Positions 19,801 to 31,234 of a DNA stretch of 64,000 nucleotides are shown piece by piece. The notes under the pieces were generated by a model. The model saw only the letters and a program-made list of their open reading frames with translations, ran no database searches and was not told the DNA's origin. Every line of letters starts with the position of its first letter. The stretch's first letter is position 1. Source of the DNA: Sphingobacterium daejeonense (GTDB taxonomy: Bacteria; Bacteroidota; Bacteroidia; Sphingobacteriales; Sphingobacteriaceae); the NCBI RefSeq assembly GCF_901472535.1, contig NZ_LR590470.1:2170001-2234000 (forward strand), written 5' to 3'. Made by a program: the position numbers and the translations under genes.

Positions 19801-19806
19801 AATAAG

Positions 19807-21073
19807 TTAATTAAATCTAATCCAGACTTTACTGTCTTTGATACTTACTAAATCATAATTTTCTTTGCCGGTTTGATAGACATAAAACCCATTAGGGTCA
19901 AACCATAAATTGTTTTGCTGAATAATGATCTTTTCAAGTTCTTCTCCTGGATCGATGCCAGTCAACAATCTAATCGGTTTAAAGGAAAGTATTCCCTGAT
20001 CATTATAATTGGTAGTAAATAATGGGCCAACATTAAAGTCTTCTCCATAAATCACATACAATGCATCTATTGGATCAATATACCTTCGAGGTACAAAAAC
20101 TAAAAAATTGAAGAGCGGGAATTTTCTGATCCCTAGTGAATCTTTTTTGCCTTCGATCGTAAATCCATGACTTGAAGTATGATTTTTATTTGTTAGGTAC
20201 ATCCTTCGGGGTGCCTCTTTGTCTATTATCAATGGTTTGTCAGAATTCGAAAACTTGATTTCCGTTTTTCCATTTATTTTTGCTGTTGCACTATTAGAGG
20301 TTTTGTTGATATTGAAATCATCAATATAGTTGATCCGGAGATCTCCCGCTATAAATGGGGTTTTAAGGACGATTCCTTTGCTTGACATCGCATATTCTGT
20401 ATAGAAGGAATTAAACAATCCATTTTCACTATGATAAAATGAAATCGTATTTAATTCGGTGTTTATAATGGCACCATATTCTTTGTTGTTAAGTATTACG
20501 TTGTTGTAATAATGCCTTAATTGATTTATATCATCAATTTTATTGTTTAAATTAAATGCATCCTTGATAAAGTTATCGCCTTCATTATCTTTCGCACGAA
20601 TAAGAATCAGTTGACTTTCATTATGGTTTCCCCTTAATTTCATGGTATCTGCTGAAGATTCTATGATAGCGAATTCAAAGTCAGATATTTTACCGCCACC
20701 TCTTCGTCCGCCACTCTTTGACTCATCGGGGTCGGCCAATTGATGGAGGTATGAATAAGTGTCAAAATATAGACTTACGAGTTGATCAGCTACAAGCCTA
20801 TAAGAACTTTCGTCTGGAGATTCAGCTTTTTTAGCATCTATGGTTGCATATGTTTTTACCCTATGCTTATCATTGAATGTAAATTTGAAGGTATAACCTC
20901 CTCCACCTGCTGGGAATAAATATCCGATCCAACCATTTTTGGCTCCTGTAAGCTGTTGTGAATATTGATCTCTAAGCTGATTTATTTTAGCATCCGGCCG
21001 TACTCCTTCAAATTCTTTTTTTACAAGAAGCAATAGTCAGGATGAAAAAAACTAAATATTTAATGTGTTTCAT
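19807..21073 (-). CDS. DUF4302 lipoprotein A, module 1 (one frameshift)
   Basis: The real start is ATG 21071-21073, giving the lipoprotein signal MKHIKYLVFFILTIASC. It overlaps the upstream TGA as ATGA, a translational-coupling arrangement. One base must be removed from the A7 run near 21015 to join signal and body; the body then runs uninterrupted for about 405 residues to SIKDSKVWIRFN. Features include KNGWIGYLFPAGGGGYTF, SSYRLVADQLVSLYFDTYS and FVPRRYIDPIDALY. Function unknown; always beside SusC/D and the zinc lipoprotein here. Confidence 0.8.
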
Positions 21074-21931
21074 GTTGTCTTAGGTGTTGTTAGTAAGTCA
21101 ATTGATTTTTTTACCTCTTCTTGTAGTTTTCTAAAGTCAATATTGAACACATCTTTGTAATATTGAATGACTATACTTTCTTTAAGCCTGAATGTGGATG
21201 CCACGTCAGCATTATTTTTTATTAAAGTTTCAAAGGCTTCTTGTCCTTCTACCAATAGGTAAGCAATAGTTTCTACAAAATCTTCCTGCTCTGCAGATTT
21301 AGCATAGCTAGAAACAAATCCTTGAGAGTTAGCAGTGGTTGGTGGTGTATTAATCCAACTTTGAGTATACCAACGTGTGCTGATGCCTCTCCAAGTTTGG
21401 GGATAGTGAATGTGTTGATGTAGTATGTGTGCATATTCGTGGTGAATAGTATGAAGCATCTGTACTACTTCAGCTTTTTTGGAAAGCTCAAAATCATTTA
21501 CTACATAAAGCACAATTTTTTTTCCTCCAACAGCTGTACCGAGTACGACTGTTCCATTATTGTTGTATTCGGCACTTCCCACCAATAAAAATTTGGAGAT
21601 GGAATATTTTTTCAAGAAGTCTTTTTCCTGCAACAGTTTCATAAGGTTTCATCCAGATGTCTCTCACGGCAGTTAGTACAGGAATCACTCTTTTTTCTTG
21701 AGGCGGAACTAATGTTCTATTATAATTTATTTCAAAAGGGGACCACTTATATTTGATTTCAATGTTATAGGTCTTAATAAATTCATCACGTATATAGTTG
21801 TCAATTTTTCCAGCAGTCCAGGTTTCTCCGCCTTGATCAACAATTGGATCTGTTGGTAGGGCTGCCTCTTTTGAGCAGGAACAGAAAAATAGTATTGTAA
21901 AGAATACTGTTGATATTATATAATTTTTCAT
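21070..21931 (-). CDS. Substrate-import-associated zinc metallohydrolase lipoprotein, module 1 (one frameshift)
   Basis: Paralogue of 12349-13200. Lipobox FFCSC; YKWSPFEINYNRTLVPP; zinc site HHEYAHILHQ. The frame breaks near 21627 (A5 should be A4: GCAGGAAAAAGAC), and the corrected length is about 286. The stop overlaps the next ATG (ATGA). It starts 5 bases after the susD stop. The two copies keep the HExxH and surrounding helix almost unchanged, so both are probably active enzymes. Confidence 0.83.
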
Positions 21932-21936
21932 AATAA

Positions 21937-23408
21937 TTATCTAGGATTTGGTTGTACACCAGAAAGAATAACTTCTGCAGGTAATTGGACATTCTCATAG
22001 GGCTATTAATCCCTAACGTGTAAGTTTCCTTTTCATCATATGACCTATGCGTTATCGCAATTTTATGTCTCACAATATCAAACCATCTAAGTCCTTCAAA
22101 GAGGAATTCTCGACGTTTGAAATCCAATACAGCTTTGATAATATTTTCCTCTGTGTTGGTGGTTCCGTAGTATGTGTTTAATTTGTTTTCACTGACATTG
22201 TGGACTTCTGGGACATACAGCGGCATATCTGCACTATAGTATACTTTTTTGCTTATTACAGTATTTAAGTCATTGATTGCTTTAGGGAAATCTTTTATCC
22301 TAGCGTATGCTTCGGCACGATTAAGGATCATTTCATCTACTGTAAGGAGGGGAATCATATTAAATGGAATGCCATACTCCGCATTTAATGATTCTCTAAC
22401 AAAATGTTCTCTGAATTTAGGGATATGCAGTGCGACTTCTGTTCCTCCAAAGATTGGATATCCAAATGCACCCCGTAGTGGACATTATCTCCAGAAAGCA
22501 GGTCTCCCAATAACATCATCGTAAAACCAAATCTATTTGCAGCTAGACTTCTTCCCCAAGATGTAGCCGCTTCTGCCAATAAGAGGTTTGTTGGGTTGTC
22601 ATACTGGAGTACCACTGTTCAAGCGTGAAATATTCCATTGAAGAAAATCCTGTCGTGTTTACAGGTCTTAAATAACGACTTAGATCCTCGCCCAATGCTA
22701 GGTTTGCATGGCTTACGGCTTTTTCAAATCATGTTTAAAAAGATAAAATCTTGCCGCAAATGCGTGGGCAGCCGCTGTAGTAAAGTGGTATTTTTTTACT
22801 TTATACCGATTGTCATCCAATAAAGGAATGCCTTCCAATAAATCTTTCTCTATAGCATCATAAACCGATTTTAAGGTTCCTCTTTCATATTTTTTTAAGA
22901 CTTTTTTTTCAGGTTTATCGACAAATGGAATTCCAATTTCCTGTCCAGCAGTTTCTGGGTCATAGTCTTTGCTATATAATATTACCAGCATGTGGTGAGC
23001 ATATGCGCTTGCTAACAATGCTTCACCTTTTAAGGAGCTCGTTTCCTCGGGTCTGTTTAACTTTTCAATGGCTTCAAGTGCATGATTTGCAGCACCGATA
23101 GCTTTGTAAGCTGCATACCAATAATATGTTGGGGTATCTTGATCATTTTCTTCAACATCCTTAAACATCCAAGGATTCATATTGATCGGGTTGTTTGAAC
23201 TCATCATCATTCCTTTATCACCAGCATTATCTGAAGCCGATTCCGTAAAAGGGATATAATTACCCCTAGGGTAAGCAGAGGTTAATAATTCTGCAATTTT
23301 TGTTGGAGAATCCAGTTCGGTTCTTAAGTCGGGAGCTGTCTCCAGAAATTTTGAACAGCTCGTAAGAAATACCGAAGTAAATATGATTGTAAATAGTTTT
23401 CTTTTCAT
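21937..23408 (-). CDS. SusD/RagB-family lipoprotein, module 1 (several frameshifts)
   Basis: Paralogue of 13219-14688. I place the start at the second ATG (MKRKLFT) to match it. Lipobox LTSC; KFLETAPDLRTELDSPTKI; YWYAAYKAIGAANHAL; C-terminal FEGLRWFDIVRHKIAITHRS. Breaks near 22727, 22605, 22475 and 21996 are each corrected by one base; the last restores the ending LSGVQPNPR, which matches SGIEPNPR in module 2. The corrected length is about 490. It is treated as intact. Confidence 0.82.
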
Positions 23409-23418
23409 CACAGTATTT

Positions 23419-26400
23419 TTAAAGTCCAGCTTTTAATGAAAGGGTAAATTGTCTAGGAATAGGCATTGCGACACCTCCGGTTCCATAGAATTCAGGGTCT
23501 TGACCATTCAATTTTGGGTCTGAATAAATGAGGAATAAATTGTTGGCGACTAGATTCAATGAAATATTATTAAATCCTGATTTACCTAAGAACTTTTTAG
23601 GTAGTTCATAGCCCAATGTTATTTGCTTCATGCGAACAAAACCGCCATCAGCAACCCTTGCATTAGAATAATTGTATGCATTGTATACTTGATTTCCTGT
23701 TAATCTGGCATCCGTTCTAACTGTAGCAATTGAAGGAGATAGGTTTTCATAAGGAGCAACAAATCTATCCAAGAAATCATACGACATAGCATCTAATTCC
23801 GAATAGGAATTCTTGTAAATTGGGTTCAATCTTACTTTGTTTCCAGCACTATAGGTTACCAAAAAAGAGAGATTCAGATTCTTGTAATTGAAATTGTTGT
23901 AAAATCCACCATTAAATGTTGGATCTACAGGTCCTTCGTAAACTAGGAAATTAGTTTGTATACTTTGGAGAAATACATTGTTGCTGATATCCCCATCTTC
24001 ATTTACATAGGTTGGTGTTCCGTTATATTTATTCAACTTTTCAAAATCAATAGAAAATAAACCTCTGTGTGGGTATCCTTCCTTTGCAGCACCTACAGAA
24101 TTCACTAAATTCCAGATTCTAGGCTCATTCTTTATGTAGGTGATTTCATTATTGTAAAATGCATTGGTTAATTGTGTTTTCCAGCCCCAATCCTTCCTGT
24201 CGAATACAGTAGCTTTGAATAAAACCTCAATTCCATTAGACTTCATGTCTGCATAATTGGCGATTTTTATAGCTTCGGCACCAATTCCTGAGACCCTGAT
24301 TGGACCAATTAAATCGAATGCATCTCTTTTATAAAAATCCAATACTACCTGATACCTTCTATTGGCAAATGTGGCATCAATACCTATATTGGTTTCGTAT
24401 TGTTTTTCCCAAGTCAATTCATTGTTCTCTAAATATTCGATATTAATCACAGGTTCTTGCTCTCTGAGGAAAGGCCTGTTAACTGTAGCAGATCTTAGAA
24501 CTAAACTCGCATTCGTAGCAGGGCCCATACTTGCAGTAAGTCCATAAGTACCTCTGATGGTCAATGTGTTGAAGAAGTTTTGGTTTTGCATAAAATTTTC
24601 TTGGTCTATGTTCCAAGACCCCGATAAATTCCATGTTGGTAACCAACGTGCTACTTTGCTTCTTCCTAATTGGTTCGAACCGTCGTATCTAGCTGTTCCG
24701 GTGAATTGATAACGACTGTCAAAATGAATAAGTTCCGTTCATCGCCAATGCAATGAATCGATCTGAAAACATTTCCATTTTATAGTATGGCATGTTTCCT
24801 TCGACATTCATTTTAATAATTCTCGGATCAATAAATGGAACACCACCTTTATCGAATTGATATCCATAGCCAGTTGCTTCTTTTGACATGCGGTCTAGAT
24901 ACCTCATTTCTTGGGTAGCAAATGCAGTGAAGTAATTTTTGCCAAATGTTTCACTCCAAGTGAGGCTATTTCTGAGATAAAAAACTTTTCAATAGGTTTT
25001 CGCTTGTTATATACATTCCACCGTATGGGAGAACAGATGTTGGCCTTGCGTCTGGATTTCAGGATTGCGATATAGGAATCGATTTGCATCAGCAATAATG
25101 CTGTTTTCTATTCCTTCAACACCATATTCAGTACCAGCGCGGTAAGCATTTGGCAAATTGGAAGTTTCATTTATTTTATGTTCGTTTCCGGTACTTGCAT
25201 AGCGATAGGCACCAATCATATTGAATTTGATGTTTTTGGGAAGTTTATAATTCAACTCTCCCTGGACTTTTAAATCAATCATTTTTAAATCCATATAATT
25301 TTTGTCCAATTCATCCAGAATATTGAAAGGAGCATAATTCATTGTAATAAATTCACGATTACCATTTACATCAAAAGGTGCGATTACCCTTGATGTATTC
25401 ATCGCATACGAGAATGGGTTGATATCAAAGTCTCTAGAAACTACACCCGTTACAGGATTTGAGTTCTGGCCTAATGTTCCGGGCGCTCTTTGATCGCGTA
25501 TTGAACCTGTGGTCAATAAACCTAAATTGAGGTTTTTGTTAATGGTATAATTTCCTCTGATGTTTGCCGTGTATCTTCTTACTCCATTAGATTTTGTCCA
25601 GCCATTATCCTGTAAAAATGATGTTGAATAATAAGTCTGAACCTTTTCATTACCATTTGAAAAACTGATGGAATGTTCCTGAAGGAGCGAATTGTTAAAT
25701 AGGGTACCAAACCAATCTGTATTTATGTTATTGTATCTTTTTAGAAATGCTGCTCTTCCTTCAGGGGAATTCTCAATCACTGGAGTTCCATCTTTATTCC
25801 AGGAAGAAAGTCCGCGAGAGAGATTACCGTATATTCCGGAATTCCTATTGTTTTTGATCAATGCATAATCTATTGCTCCTTTTCTAGCTAATTCAGCATA
25901 GACAGACATTTGGTCATAGGAGTTCACGATATCGAATTGGGAATAGGAAGGCTTCAGATAAGTTGTGAAATTTCCTAGATAGGATACCGCTTGAGTTCCC
26001 GCTTTACCTTTTTTTGTAGTGATAATTATTACGCCATTCATGGCTCTTGCGCCATATAGGGATGTTGCGGCTGCATCTTTGAGGATTTCAAAGCTCTCGA
26101 TATCATCGGGGTTTATACCAGCAACGGACGAACCTAATAGGGTAGAGGCATCACCTGTGGACAATTGGTCATTGGAGATATTTACGACATCTTCTAAGAT
26201 GATTCCATCTACAACCCATAGCGGTTTATTGTCACCGGTAATGGAGGTCGCACCACGAACACGTATCTTTGGGGCAGCTCCAAATGTTCCAGAAACATTT
26301 TGTACAGAAACTCCTGATACTTGTCCTTCCAACATTCTGGAAACATCCGGAACTCCAAATCGTTGTGCATCTTCAGCTTTGACTTTAGTGGCTGCTCCGG

Positions 26401-27088
26401 TAAATTTTCTTCTGTCTATTGTTTGGTAACCTGTTGCGACAACATCTACAGCTTCCAATGCTTGCTGGTCTGTAGTCATAGCGATGGATAAACTCTTTCT
26501 TCCAGCAACAGAAACCTCTTGCCTTTTGAATCCTTGAAAGCTGATGACAACAATGTCTGATGGTTTTGCAATAATTTGAAATTCACCCTGATTATTTGTG
26601 GTCGTACTCGTATTTGTTCCTTTGATAGTAATTGGAGCACCAATCAGAGGATTGCCATTTAAATCTTTTACTGTGCCACTTATTATTTCTTGGAGTCTTT
26701 CCGTTGATTCTATGGTTTTTGTTTTTTTAGGAATGATTGTTATTTGGTTGTTTGAAATGGAATATTCCAGCTTATCATTGGGCAAAATCATTTCCAAAAC
26801 CTGTGAAACTGAGGCTTTGTTGATGTTGACAGTGATAGGTCCAGCAATTCTGTTAATTTGGTCATTGTAGAAAAATTGATATTCCGTTTGCTGTGTGATT
26901 TCATTCAGTACGACATTCAATTTTGCTTTTTGAAATTTTAATGTAATTAATTGGTCACTAGCTTTTACAATATTGCTACAAGCAAGTAAAAGCATGCATA
27001 AAATTGAGAATCTTATTGCCTTCGCACAGATACTTAGGTTCATACGCTTCTTTCTTACCAGTATTTTGGTAGCTAAAAAGTGTTGCAT
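23419..27088 (-). CDS. SusC-family TonB-dependent transporter with STN domain, module 1 (several frameshifts)
   Basis: First transporter of the locus. I use the start MQHFLATK, matching MQYNLATT in module 2; the spans are then equal (3670 bases). Domains are as in module 2: STN (LKFQKAKLNVVLNEI), regulatory-like domain (GNPLIGAPITIKG), plug, and barrel ending MPIPRQFTLSLKAGL. Breaks occur near 25053, 24982 (T6) and 24722 (T4). It lies 98 bases after fecR in the same direction. From the start of the plug (VDVVATGYQT) for roughly 150 residues, it is almost identical to the module 2 protein, while the STN and much of the barrel differ. Confidence 0.88.
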
Positions 27089-27186
27089 TTTTAATAAAAT
27101 TGATTGAGTTTTTAATTGGGTTATAATTGCTAATATTGGATACTTTGCGCGGCAAATTGATCCCATTTCCTGGAGTATTTATGTTA

Positions 27187-28347
27187 TCATATATGCTTAT
27201 TATGTATTATTAAATGGTTATTTTGAATTGAAAAGTTGTAATCTGAGGTTTTTGAGAGCATTTCTAGGAATTGGGAGAGGTTTACATCTCTGTTGATGGT
27301 ACCTGAGAAAGTTTCCTGATGATTTTTGAATTTTTTATAATCGGTTTTAACTCCATACCAGTTTTGGATTTGAAACAATATTTCTTCCAACCTGTCATTT
27401 TCAAAATGGAATTTTTTGTTTTTCCACGCTAAATCTTTTAAGATGTTAGCGTCGAGAATTTCAATACTATTGTCTTTTACTATTGCTTTTTGGGACGGTT
27501 TTAATATCCTTGAGTCGTTTTTGGATTGGACATTTACTTTTCCTTTTTCTAAGGTTGTAATCAGTTTTTCATTGTAATTGTTCACATTAAAAGAAGTGCC
27601 AAGAACTTGAATATTAGCCTGATTTGTATTGACAATAAATAATTGGTTCTGGTTATTTTTTACATCAAAGAAAGCTTCACCTTCCACAAATACCTCTCTG
27701 TTTTTCTTGATAAATTTGGAAGGAAATTTTATAGTACTATTAGAATTTAATGTTACTAAGGTGCTGTCTGGCAGCGTTAGATTGTAATACTGTGCTATTG
27801 GAACCTTAATTTCTAACCATTCTATTTTATCTTTTGGGAAACTATGATCGATAGCTATATTATTGGCCTCATCGATTATTTCTCCAGTAGCTTTGAGTTT
27901 AACTGGGTTATTTAATACAATTGATTCGCCGTTTTGAAACTTTAATTCTGCACCTATTAATGCAGGTTTTCGATCGTTGTCATTTACCTCTTTACGATCT
28001 GCATAATGAGACGTTTGTGAAATTGGAAATAAGGAATAATTGAAATGAAATAAGCTTAGATACCCGATTAATATTATACATGCAGCTGCTAACCATTTCA
28101 AGTTATGTTTCTGTTTTAATGATTTATTTTGGTTGAATCTTTTTTGCCAAGCGGTTTCACCATCAAAAGAATTTAGCAGATCCAAATCTTGCTGGAGTAT
28201 TTCAGGGTTTAGAAATTTCTTAAATAAATTTCTATTCTCTTCATTTTCCATGATCCAATTATTTAGCTTACGGATTTCTTTTACAGAACATTTTCCGTTT
28301 AAATATTTGATCAAGAGTTGAGTAATGGTTTTTTCCTTTTGGCTCAT
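27187..28347 (-). CDS. FecR-family anti-sigma factor
   Basis: 386 residues. A cytoplasmic N-terminal anti-sigma domain (about 1-80, with WIMENEENRNLFKKF), one membrane helix (about 84-101), a periplasmic FecR domain (about 170-275, LNSNSTIKFPSKF and REVFVEGEAFFDV) and a C-terminal DUF4974 domain (about 310-386, RLEEILFQIQNWYGV). Family knowledge: the C-terminal domain contacts the STN domain of a loaded SusC and releases the sigma factor. It is intact, 46 bases after the sigma gene. It is the only anti-sigma for two STN-bearing transporters in the locus. Confidence 0.92.
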   Translation of the reverse strand: MSQKEKTITQLLIKYLNGKCSVKEIRKLNNWIMENEENRNLFKKFLNPEILQQDLDLLNSFDGETAWQKRFNQNKSLKQKHNLKWLAAACIILIGYLSLFHFNYSLFPISQTSHYADRKEVNDNDRKPALIGAELKFQNGESIVLNNPVKLKATGEIIDEANNIAIDHSFPKDKIEWLEIKVPIAQYYNLTLPDSTLVTLNSNSTIKFPSKFIKKNREVFVEGEAFFDVKNNQNQLFIVNTNQANIQVLGTSFNVNNYNEKLITTLEKGKVNVQSKNDSRILKPSQKAIVKDNSIEILDANILKDLAWKNKKFHFENDRLEEILFQIQNWYGVKTDYKKFKNHQETFSGTINRDVNLSQFLEMLSKTSDYNFSIQNNHLIIHNKHI

Positions 28348-28393
28348 AATTATCCATAAGAAAAGAAGAGGAGAAAAAAGGGTGAATTAATTA

Positions 28394-28948
28394 TTAAAAT
28401 AATTTTAATTCTTGATTAATTATCGCAACGAATATGAGATAATATTCTGGATTTAGATTTTTCTGCAAATAGGCTAAGCCTCTTTTTTTATGGGTTTTTA
28501 CAGTATTGATACTGATATTGAGATTGTCTTTAATTTCACTATTAGATAAACCTTCAAAGAAACTCAATTTTATAACTTTTCTACACATTTCCGGTAGATT
28601 ATTCACTAATCTTTCCACTTCTGCCAAAAGTTCTGTGTAAATAAGTACTCTATCCAACTCTAAAGAGTCTTGTTCGTTGAATCCTGTTTTTTGCCAATAT
28701 CTATCATTTACTTTTGTTCTTTTATGTTCGTTAATAATTTTATTTCTCACAGAACTGTATAAGAACGATTTAATAGCTGCTGGGTTTTCGGAAACTTTTG
28801 ATTTGTTAGCAAAATATGAGGTAAATGCATCATGTGTTAAATCCTCAGCATAGGAATAATTGCCTGTTAATTTAAATGCATAAAAATTTATGTATTTGTA
28901 AAAATTAATGTACAAGTTTCTGTCAGACGTGGAGACTGAATGGTTCAT
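28394..28948 (-). CDS. ECF RNA polymerase sigma factor (FecI-like)
   Basis: 184 residues. Region 2 (about 8-75) includes YAEDLTHDAFTSYF and region 4 (about 120-172) includes LPEMCRKVIKLSFFEGLSN and the helix-turn-helix segment NISINTVKTHKKRGLAYLQ. It belongs to the Bacteroidota ECF group paired with FecR and SusC. It heads the minus-strand cluster and probably drives transcription of module 1 and perhaps module 2. The target promoter cannot be identified from one locus. Confidence 0.9.
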   Translation of the reverse strand: MNHSVSTSDRNLYINFYKYINFYAFKLTGNYSYAEDLTHDAFTSYFANKSKVSENPAAIKSFLYSSVRNKIINEHKRTKVNDRYWQKTGFNEQDSLELDRVLIYTELLAEVERLVNNLPEMCRKVIKLSFFEGLSNSEIKDNLNISINTVKTHKKRGLAYLQKNLNPEYYLIFVAIINQELKLF

Positions 28949-29165
28949 TTTTCAAATACTTAAGTTTGTAATTAGTTGTTAATTAGAAATAAATATATAT
29001 AATTCAAAATTAATTTAATGAAATTAAATTGAAAATGATCCAAAAGATTGGGAGTAAATGGGAAATCAGTGCAATAAAAGGATTGATGAAAATTGAAATT
29101 GTAAAATTATATTTTGGAGATGGAGTAGGTTTTGTGGGGAAAGGAAAAATTATGATGGTGGGATT

Positions 29166-29258
29166 TTAATCCTCTTCTGAATTAAAATCATCACCATCAT
29201 AAAGGAATTCAACTAAATGTGAATTCAAGTCTTGTGTTAATACTTCGTCTTTTATCAT
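29166..29258 (-). CDS. Possible small protein of 30 residues
   Basis: An acidic 30-residue ORF (MIKDEVLTQDLNSHLVEFLY, then DGDDFNSEED) with an A-rich leader typical of Bacteroidota starts, 50 bases after the FAD/NAD(P)-binding gene on the same strand. It has no signal sequence or cysteine. I recognise no family. It could be a real small protein, a peptide substrate of the upstream flavoprotein, or chance. Confidence 0.3.
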   Translation of the reverse strand: MIKDEVLTQDLNSHLVEFLYDGDDFNSEED

Positions 29259-29308
29259 TTTTAATAAATTTTTATTATCAAAAATACAAATGGACTTTAA
29301 TGGAAGTA

Positions 29309-31213
29309 TTAATTGGATGTTAAGTTTATGTAATTAAAGTCTGAAAACTTAATGCATTCCATTTTATTATTTTTGCAGCTATACTTCTCTGCAATTCTAT
29401 CAATAGTTGCAACACTCCATTCATCGCTGAAATTATTTATTTTCCTCGATAAGCTGTCGTTCTGAAGAAATGTACCATCTGTAGGTATCCCGTATAAATA
29501 TATCAGAGCATTGTTGATATTACCTATTAATCTGCCGTCTTTTTGAACTGCAATTTTTCCGTTTTCATATTTGCCATTTACAATTTCGCGTACATACCCT
29601 TTTTTTTTGCATTCTTTCGAACAGCAAATTGTTTTTCAATTTCAAATTCCCTTTAGGGATCCTGGCATCAATAAAATAATTGAATTCTTTTTCGATATAT
29701 GAATTTTTAATTTTCAAACTGTTGCCGCTTATAGAGATGGAAGGTTCTTCAGAGAAAATAAATTTTACAAAACCATCTTTTGCCAGACAAAACAATTTAT
29801 CTATAGAGTCTCGAGGTGGTCCAAATGCTGTGTGATTAATAAATGCCATCCAATGCTTTTCAAATGATTCCTGAGAATCTTCGTCAAAGCCATTATGAGC
29901 AAATAAATCAGCTATCTTATAAAAACCTTCTCTAAGAGCTGCGATGGCAGCAGCCATAGGGCTCTTGAGCTCTCCTTGGTCAGATAATTTCAAGCTATAA
30001 ATCCCAAGATCAACAATGAATTCATGGTAATTCGATTCCATCTGAACTTTTGAGTAGGTCATAGGATCAATCAATGCACTTATGGAAAATAACTTCGAAG
30101 AATCAAAAGAATCTATAAAATCTAGTATTTTCTGAATCAGATAATTCCTTTGTAGAATGTACGTGCGAATAGAATGCTAATTGAGTTTCTAAATTATAGA
30201 TGGGTAAAATATCTCTTTCAAAATTTAGTTGCCCATTTCTTGATTTTAAGGAATTGACCCAATCCTCAGTCATTATTTTTAACTGATATTTGTTTCCTTC
30301 CCAAAATGCATTTCTGGGAAGCATAGGCAAATTCCTTCTGGAGAAAGGGTAAATTGTAGGTTCATAACCAGAGGGCAGGTATCTATACTCTTGATCTTGT
30401 TTATAAAATATACCACCTCTTCCCTCAGTAAGGTGCAAAACTGCATCCATAAAAGTCAAACCAATGCCTTTGATAGCTACATCTACTTGTGAAGGGATGT
30501 CATCCAACAATTCTACAGGATAGGCTTGAGGCAAATACATTATGTTTTCAGAAACATCAGTGGCCAAAAGATTTTCCTCTTCCATATTTGCATAACTATG
30601 GCCAGTACAAATAATGGTAGATTCGTATTGATATGGTAATCTTTTCTTTGAAGTAGTGACTTTTATTTTCTCCTCAACAACATCGATATCAATTACATTG
30701 GCATTGATAAGTTTGATGTCCATTGTATTAGGGATATTTTCTAATGTATTTTTGAGGGCATCCATCAGGTAAAGACCCATTAACTCTCTGGAGCAGAAAT
30801 CTCCATGCTTTGGTTCATTTTCCCCTGATTTATTCTCATTTATCCAATCAATTAATTTGAGGCGTTTCGGTAAAATATGAGGTTTATTCTGGTCTTCCCA
30901 ACAACTTATTTCAGCGATACAATCATTCATTATCAAATAAGAGGGTAGGTGTGGCTGAAAATTCGGTCCTGCTGCAAAATCTCTAGTATGGTTGAACCAA
31001 TGAATATTGATCCTTTTTTCAGTATTTAAATGGATTATTTTATTGATAAAACGGTCTAAGGCATAAAAACCTTTGGGTCCGCCTCCGATAATAGCTATAT
31101 AAATAGATTCTGACTCTTCAGTCGGTAAATTGTTTTCATTTACAACCCTGTTTGTAAATGGTCTTGGGTGCCTTATTAAGAAAAGGGTCCAAATATGCAG
31201 AATTCCAAATCAT
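29309..31213 (-). CDS. FAD/NAD(P)-binding protein of the COG4529 type (frameshifts)
   Basis: It has an N-terminal dinucleotide-binding motif IAIIGGGPKGFYALDRF, then HTRDFAAGPNFQP, and a second nucleotide region with STIICTGHSYANMEE and VAIKGIGLTFMDAVLHLTEG. These are features of the FAD-NAD(P)-binding (NAD_binding_9) family, about 600 residues long. Breaks lie near 30135 (joining SENTRF to EKILDFIDSFDSS), near 29602 (A9) and probably near 31170. The C-terminus ends KFSDFNYINLTSN. The start is uncertain: ATG 31213 or 31234. The family lacks an agreed function; some members sit in natural-product clusters. Nothing else here proves such a cluster. Confidence 0.65.
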
Positions 31214-31234
31214 AATTAATTTTTTATTAATCAT

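Noticed and set aside
26019..26429. Antisense ORF of 136 codons within susC
   Set aside because: It is the shadow of a highly conserved plug-domain frame; the equivalent region of the other susC gives a similar shadow.
29309..31213. Natural-product biosynthetic cluster around the FAD/NAD(P)-binding protein
   Set aside because: No synthetase, adenylation domain, transporter or maturation enzyme lies next to it; only one tiny ORF of uncertain reality.
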